This document shows, in pieces, positions 27,224 through 36,024 of a DNA stretch of 64,000 bases. The notes beneath the pieces are model-generated. The model did no database searches, had not been told where the DNA came from, and saw only the letters and a list, made by a program, of their open reading frames with translations. The DNA lies in NCBI GenBank assembly GCA_021371795.1, contig JAJFVK010000019.1, positions 329,224 through 393,223 on the forward strand, written 5' to 3'. Source of the stretch: Planctomycetaceae bacterium. GTDB lineage: Bacteria > Planctomycetota > Phycisphaerae > Sedimentisphaerales > UBA12454. Within the stretch, counting starts at the first letter, position 1. The number at the start of each line of letters is the position of its first letter. The position numbers and the translations under genes were made by a program.

Positions 27224-28285
27224 ATGATAAAAAGACGCACAACAACAACGGTAACGGTTAAGACTGTCAAAATCGGCAGCAAACACCCTGTCGCCATCCA
27301 GTCTATGATAAAAAAGGCAACCACAGACATCGCGGGCTGTTTGAAACAGATAAATGCTCTGGCGGCCGCAGGCGCGGACTTGGTAAGATTGGCTGTCCCC
27401 ACAAAGCCGGACAGTATCGCGTTTGCCAAAATTGTGCAAAAGTCGAAAATTCCGCTCGTCGCCGATATTCACTTCTCGCCCGAAAGAGCAATCGAGGCTA
27501 TCGAAGGCGGCGCAGCAAAAATCCGACTCAACCCCGGCAATATCAAAAGCAAAGAAGACATCAACAGAATCATCGACTGCGCAAAGGCTCACAAAATCGC
27601 GATGCGTATCGGCATAAACGAAGCGAGCATCCGCGATTTGAAACACGACATACCATACAAACAGCGAACCGCATTAATGATTAAGGAAATGGCAGGCTAT
27701 ATCCGTCATTTTGAATCCCGCGGTTTTGACAATATGGTTTTGAGCGTCAAGAGTTCGGATGTGCTTCGGACAATTGAATCGAATAAAGCAATCGCGGAGA
27801 AATTCAAATACCCGATACATCTGGGTTTAACTCACGCAGGCCTTGCCGAAGACGCAATCATCCCCGCTTCGGTAGCATTAGGCACTCTTTTGCAGCAAGG
27901 CATAGGCGATACGATTAGAATCAGTATTGCGGGCGACCCTGTCGGCGAAATTGAAATCGCAAAGAAAATTCTTACTTCGCTTGAACTTTACAAAAGAAAT
28001 GAACCGGAACTAATCGTCTGTCCGACTTGCGGAAGGTGTCAGTGGGATTTGGTAAGTTTCGCGCAGGATGTGAAAAAATATCTTGCGACAATTCACAAAC
28101 CGATAAGAGTCGCGGTGATGGGTTGCGTTGTAAACGGCCCCGGCGAAGCGGCAGACGCTGATGTCGCAGTTTGTGCAGCCGCAGATAAAGGCTTTATCTA
28201 TAAAAACGGCGAAAAAATAGGCGCAGCAAGCAGGAGCAAACTTTTCGCGGCTTTGAAAAAGGAAATTGCGAAAATCGGTTATTAG
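27224..28285 (+). CDS. ispG: 4-hydroxy-3-methylbut-2-enyl diphosphate synthase
   Basis: IspG (GcpE) is the iron-sulfur enzyme that reductively opens methylerythritol cyclodiphosphate in the non-mevalonate isoprenoid pathway. The 353-residue product has the TIM-barrel start (TVKIGSKHPVAIQSM, LVRLAVPTKPDS, PLVADIHFSPERAI), and the cluster-binding C-terminal domain with CPTCGRCQWDLVSF and VMGCVVNGPGEA holding the conserved cysteines and glutamate. The length is that of the short bacterial form, not the long plant/chlamydial type. A 6-base hairpin followed by a T-rich stretch (28296-28330) may end it. Confidence 0.96.
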   Translation: MIKRRTTTTVTVKTVKIGSKHPVAIQSMIKKATTDIAGCLKQINALAAAGADLVRLAVPTKPDSIAFAKIVQKSKIPLVADIHFSPERAIEAIEGGAAKIRLNPGNIKSKEDINRIIDCAKAHKIAMRIGINEASIRDLKHDIPYKQRTALMIKEMAGYIRHFESRGFDNMVLSVKSSDVLRTIESNKAIAEKFKYPIHLGLTHAGLAEDAIIPASVALGTLLQQGIGDTIRISIAGDPVGEIEIAKKILTSLELYKRNEPELIVCPTCGRCQWDLVSFAQDVKKYLATIHKPIRVAVMGCVVNGPGEAADADVAVCAAADKGFIYKNGEKIGAASRSKLFAALKKEIAKIGY

Positions 28286-28361
28286 TGATTTGCCTTGCCA
28301 ATACCTTGGCAGAGTTGTTTGATATTTTATTTTTTAAGGCAGGTATTAGAAAGGAGAAGTT

Positions 28362-28733
28362 ATGGGAATTCACAATCGAAGATCAGCTTCAAGACGTAGC
28401 AAAAAGGCTAAAGTAGTCGAGCCAGACAAACGTCCGAATAGTATCGGCAAACGTCGTTGCGTAAAGAACATCAATGAAGACGATTGTTACTTTATTATTG
28501 AGGACGAAATCCTTCACAAACAGCAACAGCATAGTGCACACCCTAAACTTATTGCTTTTCAGCGCATCAAGTTTGAAGCGGATAACCAGATTGAGTATCG
28601 ACTCGGATATTACATGGTCGGAGTAAAGCCGGGTGCGAAAGGTCGATGGGTCTGGGGGCAGTTCTGTCTTATGATACCGGAGAAAGATCTCAAGAAAATC
28701 CTGAAGAAAGCACAAAAAAAAGGATGGTTCTAA
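28362..28733 (+). CDS. Conserved-looking protein of unknown function
   Basis: A 123-residue product with a good AAGGAG ribosome site. The N-terminal 30 residues are very basic (HNRRSASRRSKKAKVVEPDK), then a compact domain follows with DEDEILHK-like acidic turns, IKFEADNQIEYRLGYYMVGV and KGRWVWGQFCLMIPEKDLKK, and a lysine-rich helix at the end. No known motif was recognised. A nucleic-acid contact is possible from the charge, but this is speculation. It stands alone between ispG and the next small gene. Confidence 0.6.
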   Translation: MGIHNRRSASRRSKKAKVVEPDKRPNSIGKRRCVKNINEDDCYFIIEDEILHKQQQHSAHPKLIAFQRIKFEADNQIEYRLGYYMVGVKPGAKGRWVWGQFCLMIPEKDLKKILKKAQKKGWF

Positions 28734-28840
28734 CCAATCAAATGTGGAATACGCGGCAAGCCTTACCTCTGATTTGTGTTGTTCGGTAATAGAAACGCCG
28801 ATAATGAAATATGAAAAGACTGTTTTAGTTATAGTGTTAT

Positions 28841-29035
28841 ATGGCTTTTATACGAATACCAGGAATACCGGGTAAAATATTTCAGCCTGACTATATCGGG
28901 CCGAGGAAGCATAACTGTCCGGATTGTTTCTTTTGCCAGATGTGCAGTGACGACAGATGCGATGCGTGCCTGAAAAACAAAAGAAACAAAAAGCGAAAAT
29001 GCAAAAAATGTAAAACTCGAAGCACTAAATACTAA
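28841..29035 (+). CDS. Small cysteine-rich protein
   Basis: The 64-residue product MAFIRIPGIPGKIFQPDY... carries four pairs of cysteines: CPDCFFCQMC, CDAC and CKKC, with a strongly basic C-terminus (KNKRNKKRKCKKCK). It looks like a zinc-binding protein of a family I recognise only by its start (IRIPGIPG). No strong Shine-Dalgarno site is visible. Its final codons and stop lie in dispersed repeat C (29024-29070). Confidence 0.6.
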   Translation: MAFIRIPGIPGKIFQPDYIGPRKHNCPDCFFCQMCSDDRCDACLKNKRNKKRKCKKCKTRSTKY

Positions 29036-29070
29036 ACAATTTCAAAATGAAAATTCTCAAATGTTCAAAA
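29024..29070 (+). repeat. Dispersed repeat C, copy 1
   Basis: The unit built of ACTAAATACTAAACAAT, then TCAAA and AAAATTCT, then AATGTTCAAAA is shared with 50452-50500. It supplies the stop codon of the small cysteine-rich gene. Confidence 0.65.
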
Positions 29071-29086
29071 ACACAAATCGCACCTA

Positions 29087-30220
29087 CTAATGTTTCGGAA
29101 TCTTCACCGGTCTTTTGCACAGCGGGCACTTGCCAATTTTACCGGCGTATTGAATCGGCATTTTCAGTTTTTTACCGCACTCACAAGAAAAGCGTATAAT
29201 GCCGACAGGAGCTTCCTGCGGTCGTGTATGCACTGAAACCTTTGGCACTGGAGCGGCAGGTGTTTGCGTGATGTGGACTCCAGTCCACGCGGCATTCTCC
29301 GGCTGCAAAAACTCGCCAAGTTCCGGCGGCAATTCGGAAGACTGTTTGAAAAACGCATCGGCGGGTAATACAGGTATTTCTATTTTAGGTGCAGTTTTTA
29401 TTTCTTCCTGAACCTGCTGCTCTTGCATAAAATCGCCGGCAATGGCGCGATTCCAGTTTTGTACTTTAGGTTTAGCGGCTTGCTTTCTGTCTTCGAGCAT
29501 CTGCAACAGCGATATTTCATAGCGTTCCATTTTGATGAAGTTTGTTTTCAGCATTACAATCGCAATCGCAACCCCTGCTGCGAAACCGCCTATGTGTGCG
29601 AAATACGCGACGTTGCTGTGGCCGATAAATGCGCCGAAAATATCAAACGCGAACCACAGTAAAATAATCGCGTAACTTGGAACATCGAATTGCCGCCAGT
29701 AAATTAATGTTATCGTACAAAAGCACGTGATCTCATTTGTCGGAAAGAACACAAGATACATTCCGACAATACCATTAATAGCGCCGCTTGCGCCGAGCAT
29801 CGGCATATTGCCTGAAAAAAGCAGGTACGACACACCTGCGCAAAGCCCCACAAAAATATAAATCGGCAGATAAATTAGATTGCCTATTTTAGAGCAGACA
29901 GAATTGCCAAAAATCCAGAGAAACAGCAGATTTCCAGCAATATGAAATATATCGCCGTGCAGCCATATATGCGTAAACAGTTGCTTAAACGACCAGCCGT
30001 CAAGCATATAGTCATCGTAAGGAACTTTAATGCTTTCGATTGAATTTACATCCTCTTGCGTCAGAGTGTACTTATCGCCGACAATCTGCTCAATTTTCTC
30101 ACGGCGCTGCCGATTTTGGGGAATCTGCCATGCAAAGACTGCAATGATAGATATTATCAAGAGCCAGTTGAGAAACGGCAGCTTGTCCTGCGGCACGTCA
30201 ACCTTCCACGGTATTATCAT
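29087..30220 (-). CDS. Rhomboid intramembrane protease with a zinc ribbon
   Basis: The 377-residue protein has about seven helices in residues 15-230. The catalytic serine is in GASGAINGIVGMYL (Ser145), and the histidine in AHIGGFAAG (His209), the rhomboid dyad. About 100 residues of linker follow, rich in Pro and Glu, and the last 35 residues form a zinc ribbon (CECGKKLKMP ... CPLCKRPVKIP). AAAGGAGG precedes the ATG. Rhomboids cleave membrane helices; substrate unknown. The C-terminal ribbon is an unusual addition that may recruit a partner. Confidence 0.9.
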   Translation of the reverse strand: MIIPWKVDVPQDKLPFLNWLLIISIIAVFAWQIPQNRQRREKIEQIVGDKYTLTQEDVNSIESIKVPYDDYMLDGWSFKQLFTHIWLHGDIFHIAGNLLFLWIFGNSVCSKIGNLIYLPIYIFVGLCAGVSYLLFSGNMPMLGASGAINGIVGMYLVFFPTNEITCFCTITLIYWRQFDVPSYAIILLWFAFDIFGAFIGHSNVAYFAHIGGFAAGVAIAIVMLKTNFIKMERYEISLLQMLEDRKQAAKPKVQNWNRAIAGDFMQEQQVQEEIKTAPKIEIPVLPADAFFKQSSELPPELGEFLQPENAAWTGVHITQTPAAPVPKVSVHTRPQEAPVGIIRFSCECGKKLKMPIQYAGKIGKCPLCKRPVKIPKH

Positions 30221-30290
30221 CTTGTTGGAATCCTCCTTTGGTTTCCGCTTTTATAGTACTGTTTTACACTGAATATTGCAAGTAAAATCG

Positions 30291-30318
30291 TTGAAATGTG
30301 TCAAAAATTAGCTATACT
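30291..30318 (+). promoter_or_regulatory. Predicted promoter of the DAHP synthase gene
   Basis: TTGAAA (30291-30296), 16 bases, TATACT (30313-30318), about 28 bases before the start codon. A close match to sigma-70 spacing in the divergent gap between the rhomboid and DAHP synthase genes. Confidence 0.5.
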
Positions 30319-30345
30319 GGAAGTTTATATATTTTTTGAGCTAAT

Positions 30346-31389
30346 ATGGAACTGACAGACAATCTAAATATTAAAGGTTTTAAGCCGCTCATAACGCCGG
30401 ACGATTTGAAGAAAAAACTTCCGCTCTCGGACGAAACAGCGCACCTTGTCGCTCAAAGCAGGAAAATCATCCAGTCGATTTTGACCGGCGAAGACAAAAG
30501 GCGAATCGTAATAACCGGCCCCTGCTCGCTGCACGATAAAAAAGCAACTTTTGATTACGCACAAAAACTAAAAAAACTTCAGGATGCGTTCGCAAATAAA
30601 CTGTTGATTGTAATGCGGACATATTTTGAAAAACCGCGCACGACACTCGGCTGGAAAGGTATGCTCTACGACCCCGGCCTTGACGGCTCATACGAGATTG
30701 AAGAAGGAATTTGTCGCGCACGTGAAATATTGCTCGAAATCGGCAAAATTGGTCTGCCGTGCGCTACTGAATTTCTCGACCCGATTGTGCCGCAGTACTT
30801 TGCTGATTTAATTTCATGGGCGGCGATTGGCGCGCGAACCGCCGAGTCGCAGATTCACCGCCAGATGGCAAGCGGTTTATCTATGCCGATTGGTTTTAAA
30901 AATTCAACGGATGGAAATCTTTCTGCCGCTGTTGACGCTGTGAAAGCCGCAGCGAGTCCCCATTCATTTTTGGGAATCGGACGCAACGGTCAGGTTATAA
31001 TCGCTGAAACCACTGGAAATAAATTCGGCCATATAGTTATGCGAGGCGGCACCGACGGCCCGAATTACACCGCCGAGTATGTCGCTTTCGCGGGCGTTAT
31101 GCTCCAAAAGGCGGGAATATCAAACGGCGTTATCATTGATTGCAGCCACGCAAATTCAAACAAGGATTACAGGCTCCAGCGTAATGCGTTAATTGATGTA
31201 GCGATGCAGATGAAAACCGGAACGAAATTAATCAGCGGCGTTATGCTCGAAAGTTTCATTACCGAGGGCAGCCAAAGGCCGGACAAAGTCGAGAAACTTG
31301 TTTACGGCAAATCGCTTACCGACGGCTGCATAGGCTGGGACGAAACACAGGAACTCGTCAGCGTTTTCGCCGACGCCGTTAAATCATAA
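30346..31389 (+). CDS. aroG: 3-deoxy-7-phosphoheptulonate synthase (class I)
   Basis: The enzyme makes DAHP from phosphoenolpyruvate and erythrose 4-phosphate, the first step to aromatic amino acids. The 347-residue product has the class I (AroFGH) segments ITGPCSLHDKKATFDYAQKL, MRTYFEKPRTTLGWKG, GLPCATEFLDPIVPQYFADL, GARTAESQIHRQMASGLSMP and DCSHANSNK, with the metal ligands Cys, His, Glu and Asp in their usual contexts. Which feedback type it is (Phe, Tyr or Trp) cannot be told. Its stop overlaps the cysK stop by 6 bases tail to tail. Confidence 0.95.
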   Translation: MELTDNLNIKGFKPLITPDDLKKKLPLSDETAHLVAQSRKIIQSILTGEDKRRIVITGPCSLHDKKATFDYAQKLKKLQDAFANKLLIVMRTYFEKPRTTLGWKGMLYDPGLDGSYEIEEGICRAREILLEIGKIGLPCATEFLDPIVPQYFADLISWAAIGARTAESQIHRQMASGLSMPIGFKNSTDGNLSAAVDAVKAAASPHSFLGIGRNGQVIIAETTGNKFGHIVMRGGTDGPNYTAEYVAFAGVMLQKAGISNGVIIDCSHANSNKDYRLQRNALIDVAMQMKTGTKLISGVMLESFITEGSQRPDKVEKLVYGKSLTDGCIGWDETQELVSVFADAVKS

Positions 31390-32271
31390 CAAAGCGGTGC
31401 TGAAATATCTTTCCGCTCTGTCCGGAAGGACAGTTGCGATGTTGCCTTTATATTTTTTTGCAAGCTGACGCGCAGCCCACACATTTGCGCCGGATGAAAT
31501 TCCGACAAGCAGGCCGAATGAATTGCCTAACTGCCTTGTTGTCTCGATAGCGTCTTCATCCGTAACTTCAACCACTTCGTCAACGATTGAGACATCGAGC
31601 ACCGCTGGTATGAAACCGTCTCCAATCCCCTGAATCTGGTGCAGTCCCGGCTCGTGCCCAAGCAATGCGCTTACATTTTTTGGTTCAACGGCTACTATTT
31701 TTATGTCTTTCCTGTGTTCTTTAAGGAATTTTCCGATACCCTGTAATGTGCCTCCGCTGCCTACGCCTGCGACAAAACAGTTTACATCGCCGCTCATTTG
31801 CCGCCAGAGTTCGACTGCCGTCTGTTCATAGTGGACTCGCGGATTGTCAGGATTTTCAAATTGCTGCGGAACAAATATGTGTTTATCCTCTGCGGCCATT
31901 TGTTTTACTTTTTCTACCGCTCCGCCGATGCTCTTTTTTGCAGGAGTAAGAATAAGCTCTGCTCCAAGCGCTTTTATAAGTTTCTTGCGTTCTTCGCTCA
32001 TATTCTCCGGCATTACGATGATGACTTTGTAGCCTTTAAGCCTGCCGACAAGCGCGATGCCAATGCCGGTGTTTCCGCTGGTAGGTTCGACAATGATGGA
32101 ATTTGCTTTTAGCCTGCCGTCGCGTTCTGCCCCTTCGAGCATGGCCAGCGCCACCCTGTCTTTTATACTTCCGCCGGGATTAAGAAACTCCGCCTTAGCA
32201 TAAATAGTTTCGCCTTTAAGCCTGATTAACGGCGTGTTGCCAATTAGGTCAAGAATATTGTCCGTAAGCAT
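31384..32271 (-). CDS. cysK: Cysteine synthase
   Basis: A pyridoxal-phosphate enzyme that joins O-acetylserine and sulfide to make cysteine. The 295-residue product has NPGGSIKDRVALAMLEGAE with the PLP lysine, EPTSGNTGIGIALVGRLKGY, GVGSGGTLQGIGKFL, the motif GLLVGISSGANVWAA and VLPDRAERYFSTALL at the C-terminus, typical of CysK/CysM. Both halves look intact, so it is probably active. It is on the opposite strand to the DAHP synthase and read toward it. Confidence 0.95.
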   Translation of the reverse strand: MLTDNILDLIGNTPLIRLKGETIYAKAEFLNPGGSIKDRVALAMLEGAERDGRLKANSIIVEPTSGNTGIGIALVGRLKGYKVIIVMPENMSEERKKLIKALGAELILTPAKKSIGGAVEKVKQMAAEDKHIFVPQQFENPDNPRVHYEQTAVELWRQMSGDVNCFVAGVGSGGTLQGIGKFLKEHRKDIKIVAVEPKNVSALLGHEPGLHQIQGIGDGFIPAVLDVSIVDEVVEVTDEDAIETTRQLGNSFGLLVGISSGANVWAARQLAKKYKGNIATVLPDRAERYFSTALL

Positions 32272-32436
32272 AGGTATTCCTTGTCTGCTGCCTGATATTC
32301 TGTTCTAAATACCGAATTTTAATCCGAAAGAATATCTCTTTTTACATTAATCGTCAATGGCCTTTTCCGCTGTAAACAATTCTTGCAGTTTAACAGATTT
32401 AGGGTATATTTACTTTTTTATTTTTTAAGGTTAAAT

Positions 32437-33918
32437 ATGACAGAATCGAAAAAAAGTAAGACCGCCGAATCGATTGCGAATACTTTTGAATGGATTATCA
32501 CCGCTTTTGTGCTGGCGTTTGTGTTCAGGGCGTTTGTGCTCGAGGCGTTCCGCATTCCAACCGGCAGTATGGCCGACACGCTAATGGGCGATCATTTCCG
32601 TATGCGATGCACTCAATGCGGTTATAAATATGAGTATAATTTCAATCCTTACGTTCAGCAGCGTTATGCTTTAGCCGGCGGATATTACAAACCTTATCCC
32701 CTGCCCAGATGCCCAAGCTGCGGATATTACGAAAGCCCTGATATGATGGCCGTTAAGTCCAACGGCGACAGAATACTCGTCTTCAAGAGTCTGTATCAAT
32801 TTGTCGAGCCAAAGCGATGGGACGTGTTTGTCTTCAAGAACCCCACTGAGCCGAAGATTAATTACATTAAAAGACTCATCGGCAAACCCGGCGAAACAGT
32901 CGAGGTAATCGACGGCGACGTATATATCGATGGCAAGCTTGCTCGCAGACCTGCGAAAGTCCGGCAGGAGCATTGGATGCCGGTCTACAATAATAATTTT
33001 CAGCCGATACAGCCGCTCGAAGGCAGATTCAATGAACATGGCTGGCAGCAGCCTTTCACGAACGAGCCAAATTCACAATGGCAATGGCAGACTGCCCAAC
33101 CGTTGGAGTTTACACTGGCCACCGATGCGGACAAAATCAATACAATGTTTTATGATACTCAAAAAGGAAATGATTTCCGCGCAACCTATGCTTATGACAA
33201 TCCGGGAGCGTATCCGTATATGCCGTTTTGCAGCGATTTGATGATGAAATTAGCTGTCAAACAAAGCAGTACCGGCGTAATGGGAATCGCCCTTTCAAAG
33301 TATAAGACCTCATACAAGGCGTCGCTTGATTCAGACGGTACGATGAGAATTGTGAAAATCGCTGAAGATGGAAACGCTGTCGAGCTTGCAAAAAAACAAA
33401 TCTCCGTTGCGTTTACGGATAAATATGTCCCTGTCAGCTTTTCAGATTCAGACCATTTGCTTGCGTTTGAAGTCGCCGGCGAAAAACTTGTGTTCGACCT
33501 CGGAACAGAGCCGAATGATGCCGGTCCGCGATTTGCTGAAATTGCGCCGACGGCGGCTTTCTTCGGCAGCGGAAATTTGACTATCAATGATGTACAGCTT
33601 TACCGTGACATTTATTATATGAGCAATGCTGGAACACAGCCTGTTCTTCGTGCCGGCGAAGGAAATCCTTTCACACTCGGTCAGGACGAATTTTTCGCGT
33701 GCGGCGATAACAGTCCCGACAGTTACGACTCAAGACTCTGGTCGTCTGAAGGAATCGGCAACAATGGCATTTCGTATCGGATGGGCATTGTGCCGAGAGA
33801 TTATCTGGTAGGAAAAGCGTTTTTTGTTTATTGGCCGGGCGGTTTTAGACCGGGAAATTTCAAACTCGCGATTATCCCCAATGTCGGCCGTATGCGATTT
33901 ATTTATGGCGGTGAATAA
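32437..33918 (+). CDS. lepB: Signal peptidase I with zinc ribbon and large insert
   Basis: Signal peptidase I removes signal peptides at the outer face of the inner membrane. The single N-terminal helix (about residues 17-36) is followed by the catalytic Ser44 in FRIPTGSMADTL. A zinc-ribbon-like insert with Cys58, Cys61, Cys92 and Cys95 follows, and the catalytic Lys145 is in NYIKRLIGKPGE. Box E is CGDNSPDSYDSRLW near the end. Between lysine and box E there are about 240 extra residues. At 493 residues it is about twice the usual bacterial length. ATG at 32437 has an AAGG site; an upstream ATG at 32383 is less likely. The catalytic pair is intact. Confidence 0.94.
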   Translation: MTESKKSKTAESIANTFEWIITAFVLAFVFRAFVLEAFRIPTGSMADTLMGDHFRMRCTQCGYKYEYNFNPYVQQRYALAGGYYKPYPLPRCPSCGYYESPDMMAVKSNGDRILVFKSLYQFVEPKRWDVFVFKNPTEPKINYIKRLIGKPGETVEVIDGDVYIDGKLARRPAKVRQEHWMPVYNNNFQPIQPLEGRFNEHGWQQPFTNEPNSQWQWQTAQPLEFTLATDADKINTMFYDTQKGNDFRATYAYDNPGAYPYMPFCSDLMMKLAVKQSSTGVMGIALSKYKTSYKASLDSDGTMRIVKIAEDGNAVELAKKQISVAFTDKYVPVSFSDSDHLLAFEVAGEKLVFDLGTEPNDAGPRFAEIAPTAAFFGSGNLTINDVQLYRDIYYMSNAGTQPVLRAGEGNPFTLGQDEFFACGDNSPDSYDSRLWSSEGIGNNGISYRMGIVPRDYLVGKAFFVYWPGGFRPGNFKLAIIPNVGRMRFIYGGE

Positions 33919-33920
33919 TT

Positions 33921-35555
33921 TTACGCGGTGTGAACAACTTCTGCCTGCGTTATATATTTGCACAGTACCTTGATTAACAGACCGCAATCTATCGGCTTGG
34001 CGATAAAATCGTCGCTGCCTGCCTGACGGCATTGCTGTTCATCTTCGTGCATAAGGCTGGCGGTCATTGCTATAATTGGTATTTTGAATCCCATACTATG
34101 CAGTTTTTTTGTTACCTCGAATCCTTTCATATTAGGCAGCTGCATATCCATTAGAATCAAATCGAATTTTTCAGTTTGAACAGCTTCTATCGCCTGTAAA
34201 CCGTCTGCTGTAACACTGACGGTAAATCCGAGTTTTTCAAGTGTGCGCCGCAAAAATAACTGATTCGCGGGGCTGTCTTCAACGACCAGAATTTCCCCGG
34301 AAAACTTCCCATTATATTCTTTAATTACATCGTGACTGGATGCTTTGCGGCATGTATGAACGACATCGGCAGGTATCGACAATATAAATGTAGAGCCTTT
34401 TCCTTCTTCGCTTGTGAATTTTATACTGCCGCCGAGGAGTTTGGCAAGCTGGCGTGTCACTGCCAGTCCCAGGCCTGTTCCGCCGTATTTGCGTGTCATA
34501 CTGCCGTCGGCTTGCGTAAAGACCTCAAATATAGCATCGTGTTTGTCTGCCGGAATTCCAATACCTGTATCAGTTACGCGGAACTCGATAAAGGATTTTT
34601 CATTGTCCGCAAAAGATTCCACTGCTATATCAATTTTCCCCTGCTCTGTAAATTTGATTGCGTTGCTGACAAGGTTAATCAGGCACTGACGCAGTTTCAG
34701 TGAGTCAGTTTTGATTAGAGGCGGTACATTTTGCTCACATACTACATTAAACTCAAGGTTTTTGGCGGTCGCTTCAGGCCTCATCAGCGATTCGATATTC
34801 GCGATTAATTCCTGGACATCGCATTCTGTTTTTTCAACTTTCATCCTGCCGGCTTCAATTCTTGAAAAATCAAGAATATCATTAATTAGCAGGAGAAGCC
34901 TTTTAGCGCTGTCGAGAATCAGTTTGACATAACTTTTCTGCACGTCGCCGAGCGGCTCTTCGGCGAGTACTTCGCCAAACCCGATAATCGCATTCATCGG
35001 CGTTCTTATTTCATGGCTTATATTGGCAAGAAACTGGCTTTTCGCAACATTGGCTTTTTCCGCCTCCTGCGCCAGTATATTTGCTTTTATTGTTGTTTGC
35101 ATCAGTTGGGCGTTCGTTTGCTCAAGCTCGTTTTTGGCTTCTATCAGGCTCGCCTTGGATTTTTTTCTCTCAATGGCATATCGTATGGTTTTGACAAGAG
35201 TGTATTCAAGACCGCTGCCTTTGACTAAATAGTCTTCTGCACCTGCGCGAATTGCCTCCAGGCCCGCATCATCATCATCAAAACCTGTAAGCACGACTAT
35301 CGGAACATTCGGCACAGCCGCGGAAACTTTTTCAACAATTTCCGTGCCCCTGCAATCCGACAAATTCATGTCTTCCAGAATTATATCGTAAGTTCCGGAC
35401 TGCATCTTGCCCAGTGCTTCCGATAAGGACGCAGCGGTATCGATGTTGAATCTGACGCTTCCTTGTGACTGAACAAGGACGAGTTTGACTAATCTGCGGT
35501 CAAGCTCATCATCATCGACAAGTAAAACTTTCACTATATTCTCTTGCTGGGTCAT
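33921..35555 (-). CDS. Hybrid histidine kinase (REC-kinase-REC)
   Basis: The 544-residue protein has an N-terminal receiver (about 7-125, acceptor Asp62 in ILEDMNLSD), a coiled coil, a HisKA domain with the phosphorylated His181 in NISHEIRTPMNA, an ATPase domain (RVTDTGIGIPADK, TGLGLAVTRQLAKLL) and a C-terminal receiver (about 410-535; VVEDSPANQLFLRRTLEKLG, LILMDMQLPNMKG). No membrane segment or other input domain is present, so it is cytoplasmic and probably takes its signal through the first receiver. It overlaps the end of the upstream response regulator by 44 bases and is the last gene of the H-NOX operon. Its stop is 3 bases from the lepB stop. Confidence 0.93.
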   Translation of the reverse strand: MTQQENIVKVLLVDDDELDRRLVKLVLVQSQGSVRFNIDTAASLSEALGKMQSGTYDIILEDMNLSDCRGTEIVEKVSAAVPNVPIVVLTGFDDDDAGLEAIRAGAEDYLVKGSGLEYTLVKTIRYAIERKKSKASLIEAKNELEQTNAQLMQTTIKANILAQEAEKANVAKSQFLANISHEIRTPMNAIIGFGEVLAEEPLGDVQKSYVKLILDSAKRLLLLINDILDFSRIEAGRMKVEKTECDVQELIANIESLMRPEATAKNLEFNVVCEQNVPPLIKTDSLKLRQCLINLVSNAIKFTEQGKIDIAVESFADNEKSFIEFRVTDTGIGIPADKHDAIFEVFTQADGSMTRKYGGTGLGLAVTRQLAKLLGGSIKFTSEEGKGSTFILSIPADVVHTCRKASSHDVIKEYNGKFSGEILVVEDSPANQLFLRRTLEKLGFTVSVTADGLQAIEAVQTEKFDLILMDMQLPNMKGFEVTKKLHSMGFKIPIIAMTASLMHEDEQQCRQAGSDDFIAKPIDCGLLIKVLCKYITQAEVVHTA

Positions 35556-35985
35556 GTACCACTCTTTTGCAAACTGTAAACCAATAATCGCTTAATTTTT
35601 GAATTACTTCCTGGAAATCCGGAAGATTAACGGGTTTTTTGATATAGCCTGCCGCCTGAAGCCTGAAACTTTCGAGGATGTCTCTATCCGCATCGCTTGT
35701 TGTCAGTATCACAACAGGGACGACTTCCAGAATGTTGTCAGATTTTATCAGACGAAGGAATTCTCGCCCGCCCATACCAGGCATATTCAGGTCGAGCAAA
35801 ATCAAATCGGGCATTAAAGCTTGTTCCTCTTTTATTTTCTGAAGATAGGCCAAAGCGTCCTCACCGCAGTTAAATACAAGAGGCATATTGGTTATTTTCT
35901 GCTCTCTCAGCGAGGTCTTGATGAGCTTTTGGTCGCCCGGGTCATCCTCAACCAACATAATTGTTACTGCTTTGTAAATTTCCAT
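35512..35985 (-). CDS. Rcp1-like single-domain response regulator
   Basis: The 157-residue protein is one receiver domain: MLVEDDPGDQKLIKTSLREQ, LILLDLNMPGMGGREFLRLI (phosphoacceptor Asp), VVILTTSDADRDI and YIKKPVN (conserved Lys). Such stand-alone receivers of the Rcp1 type usually partner phytochrome-like kinases with a HDLREPLR motif; the H-NOX-associated kinase two genes upstream has exactly this motif. The C-terminus extends some 20 residues beyond the domain. GGAG precedes the ATG. Confidence 0.92.
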   Translation of the reverse strand: MEIYKAVTIMLVEDDPGDQKLIKTSLREQKITNMPLVFNCGEDALAYLQKIKEEQALMPDLILLDLNMPGMGGREFLRLIKSDNILEVVPVVILTTSDADRDILESFRLQAAGYIKKPVNLPDFQEVIQKLSDYWFTVCKRVVHDPAREYSESFTCR

Positions 35986-36024
35986 TTTTGCTCCAATATT
36001 TCAAAAAGTTGTTAAACTAATTTG

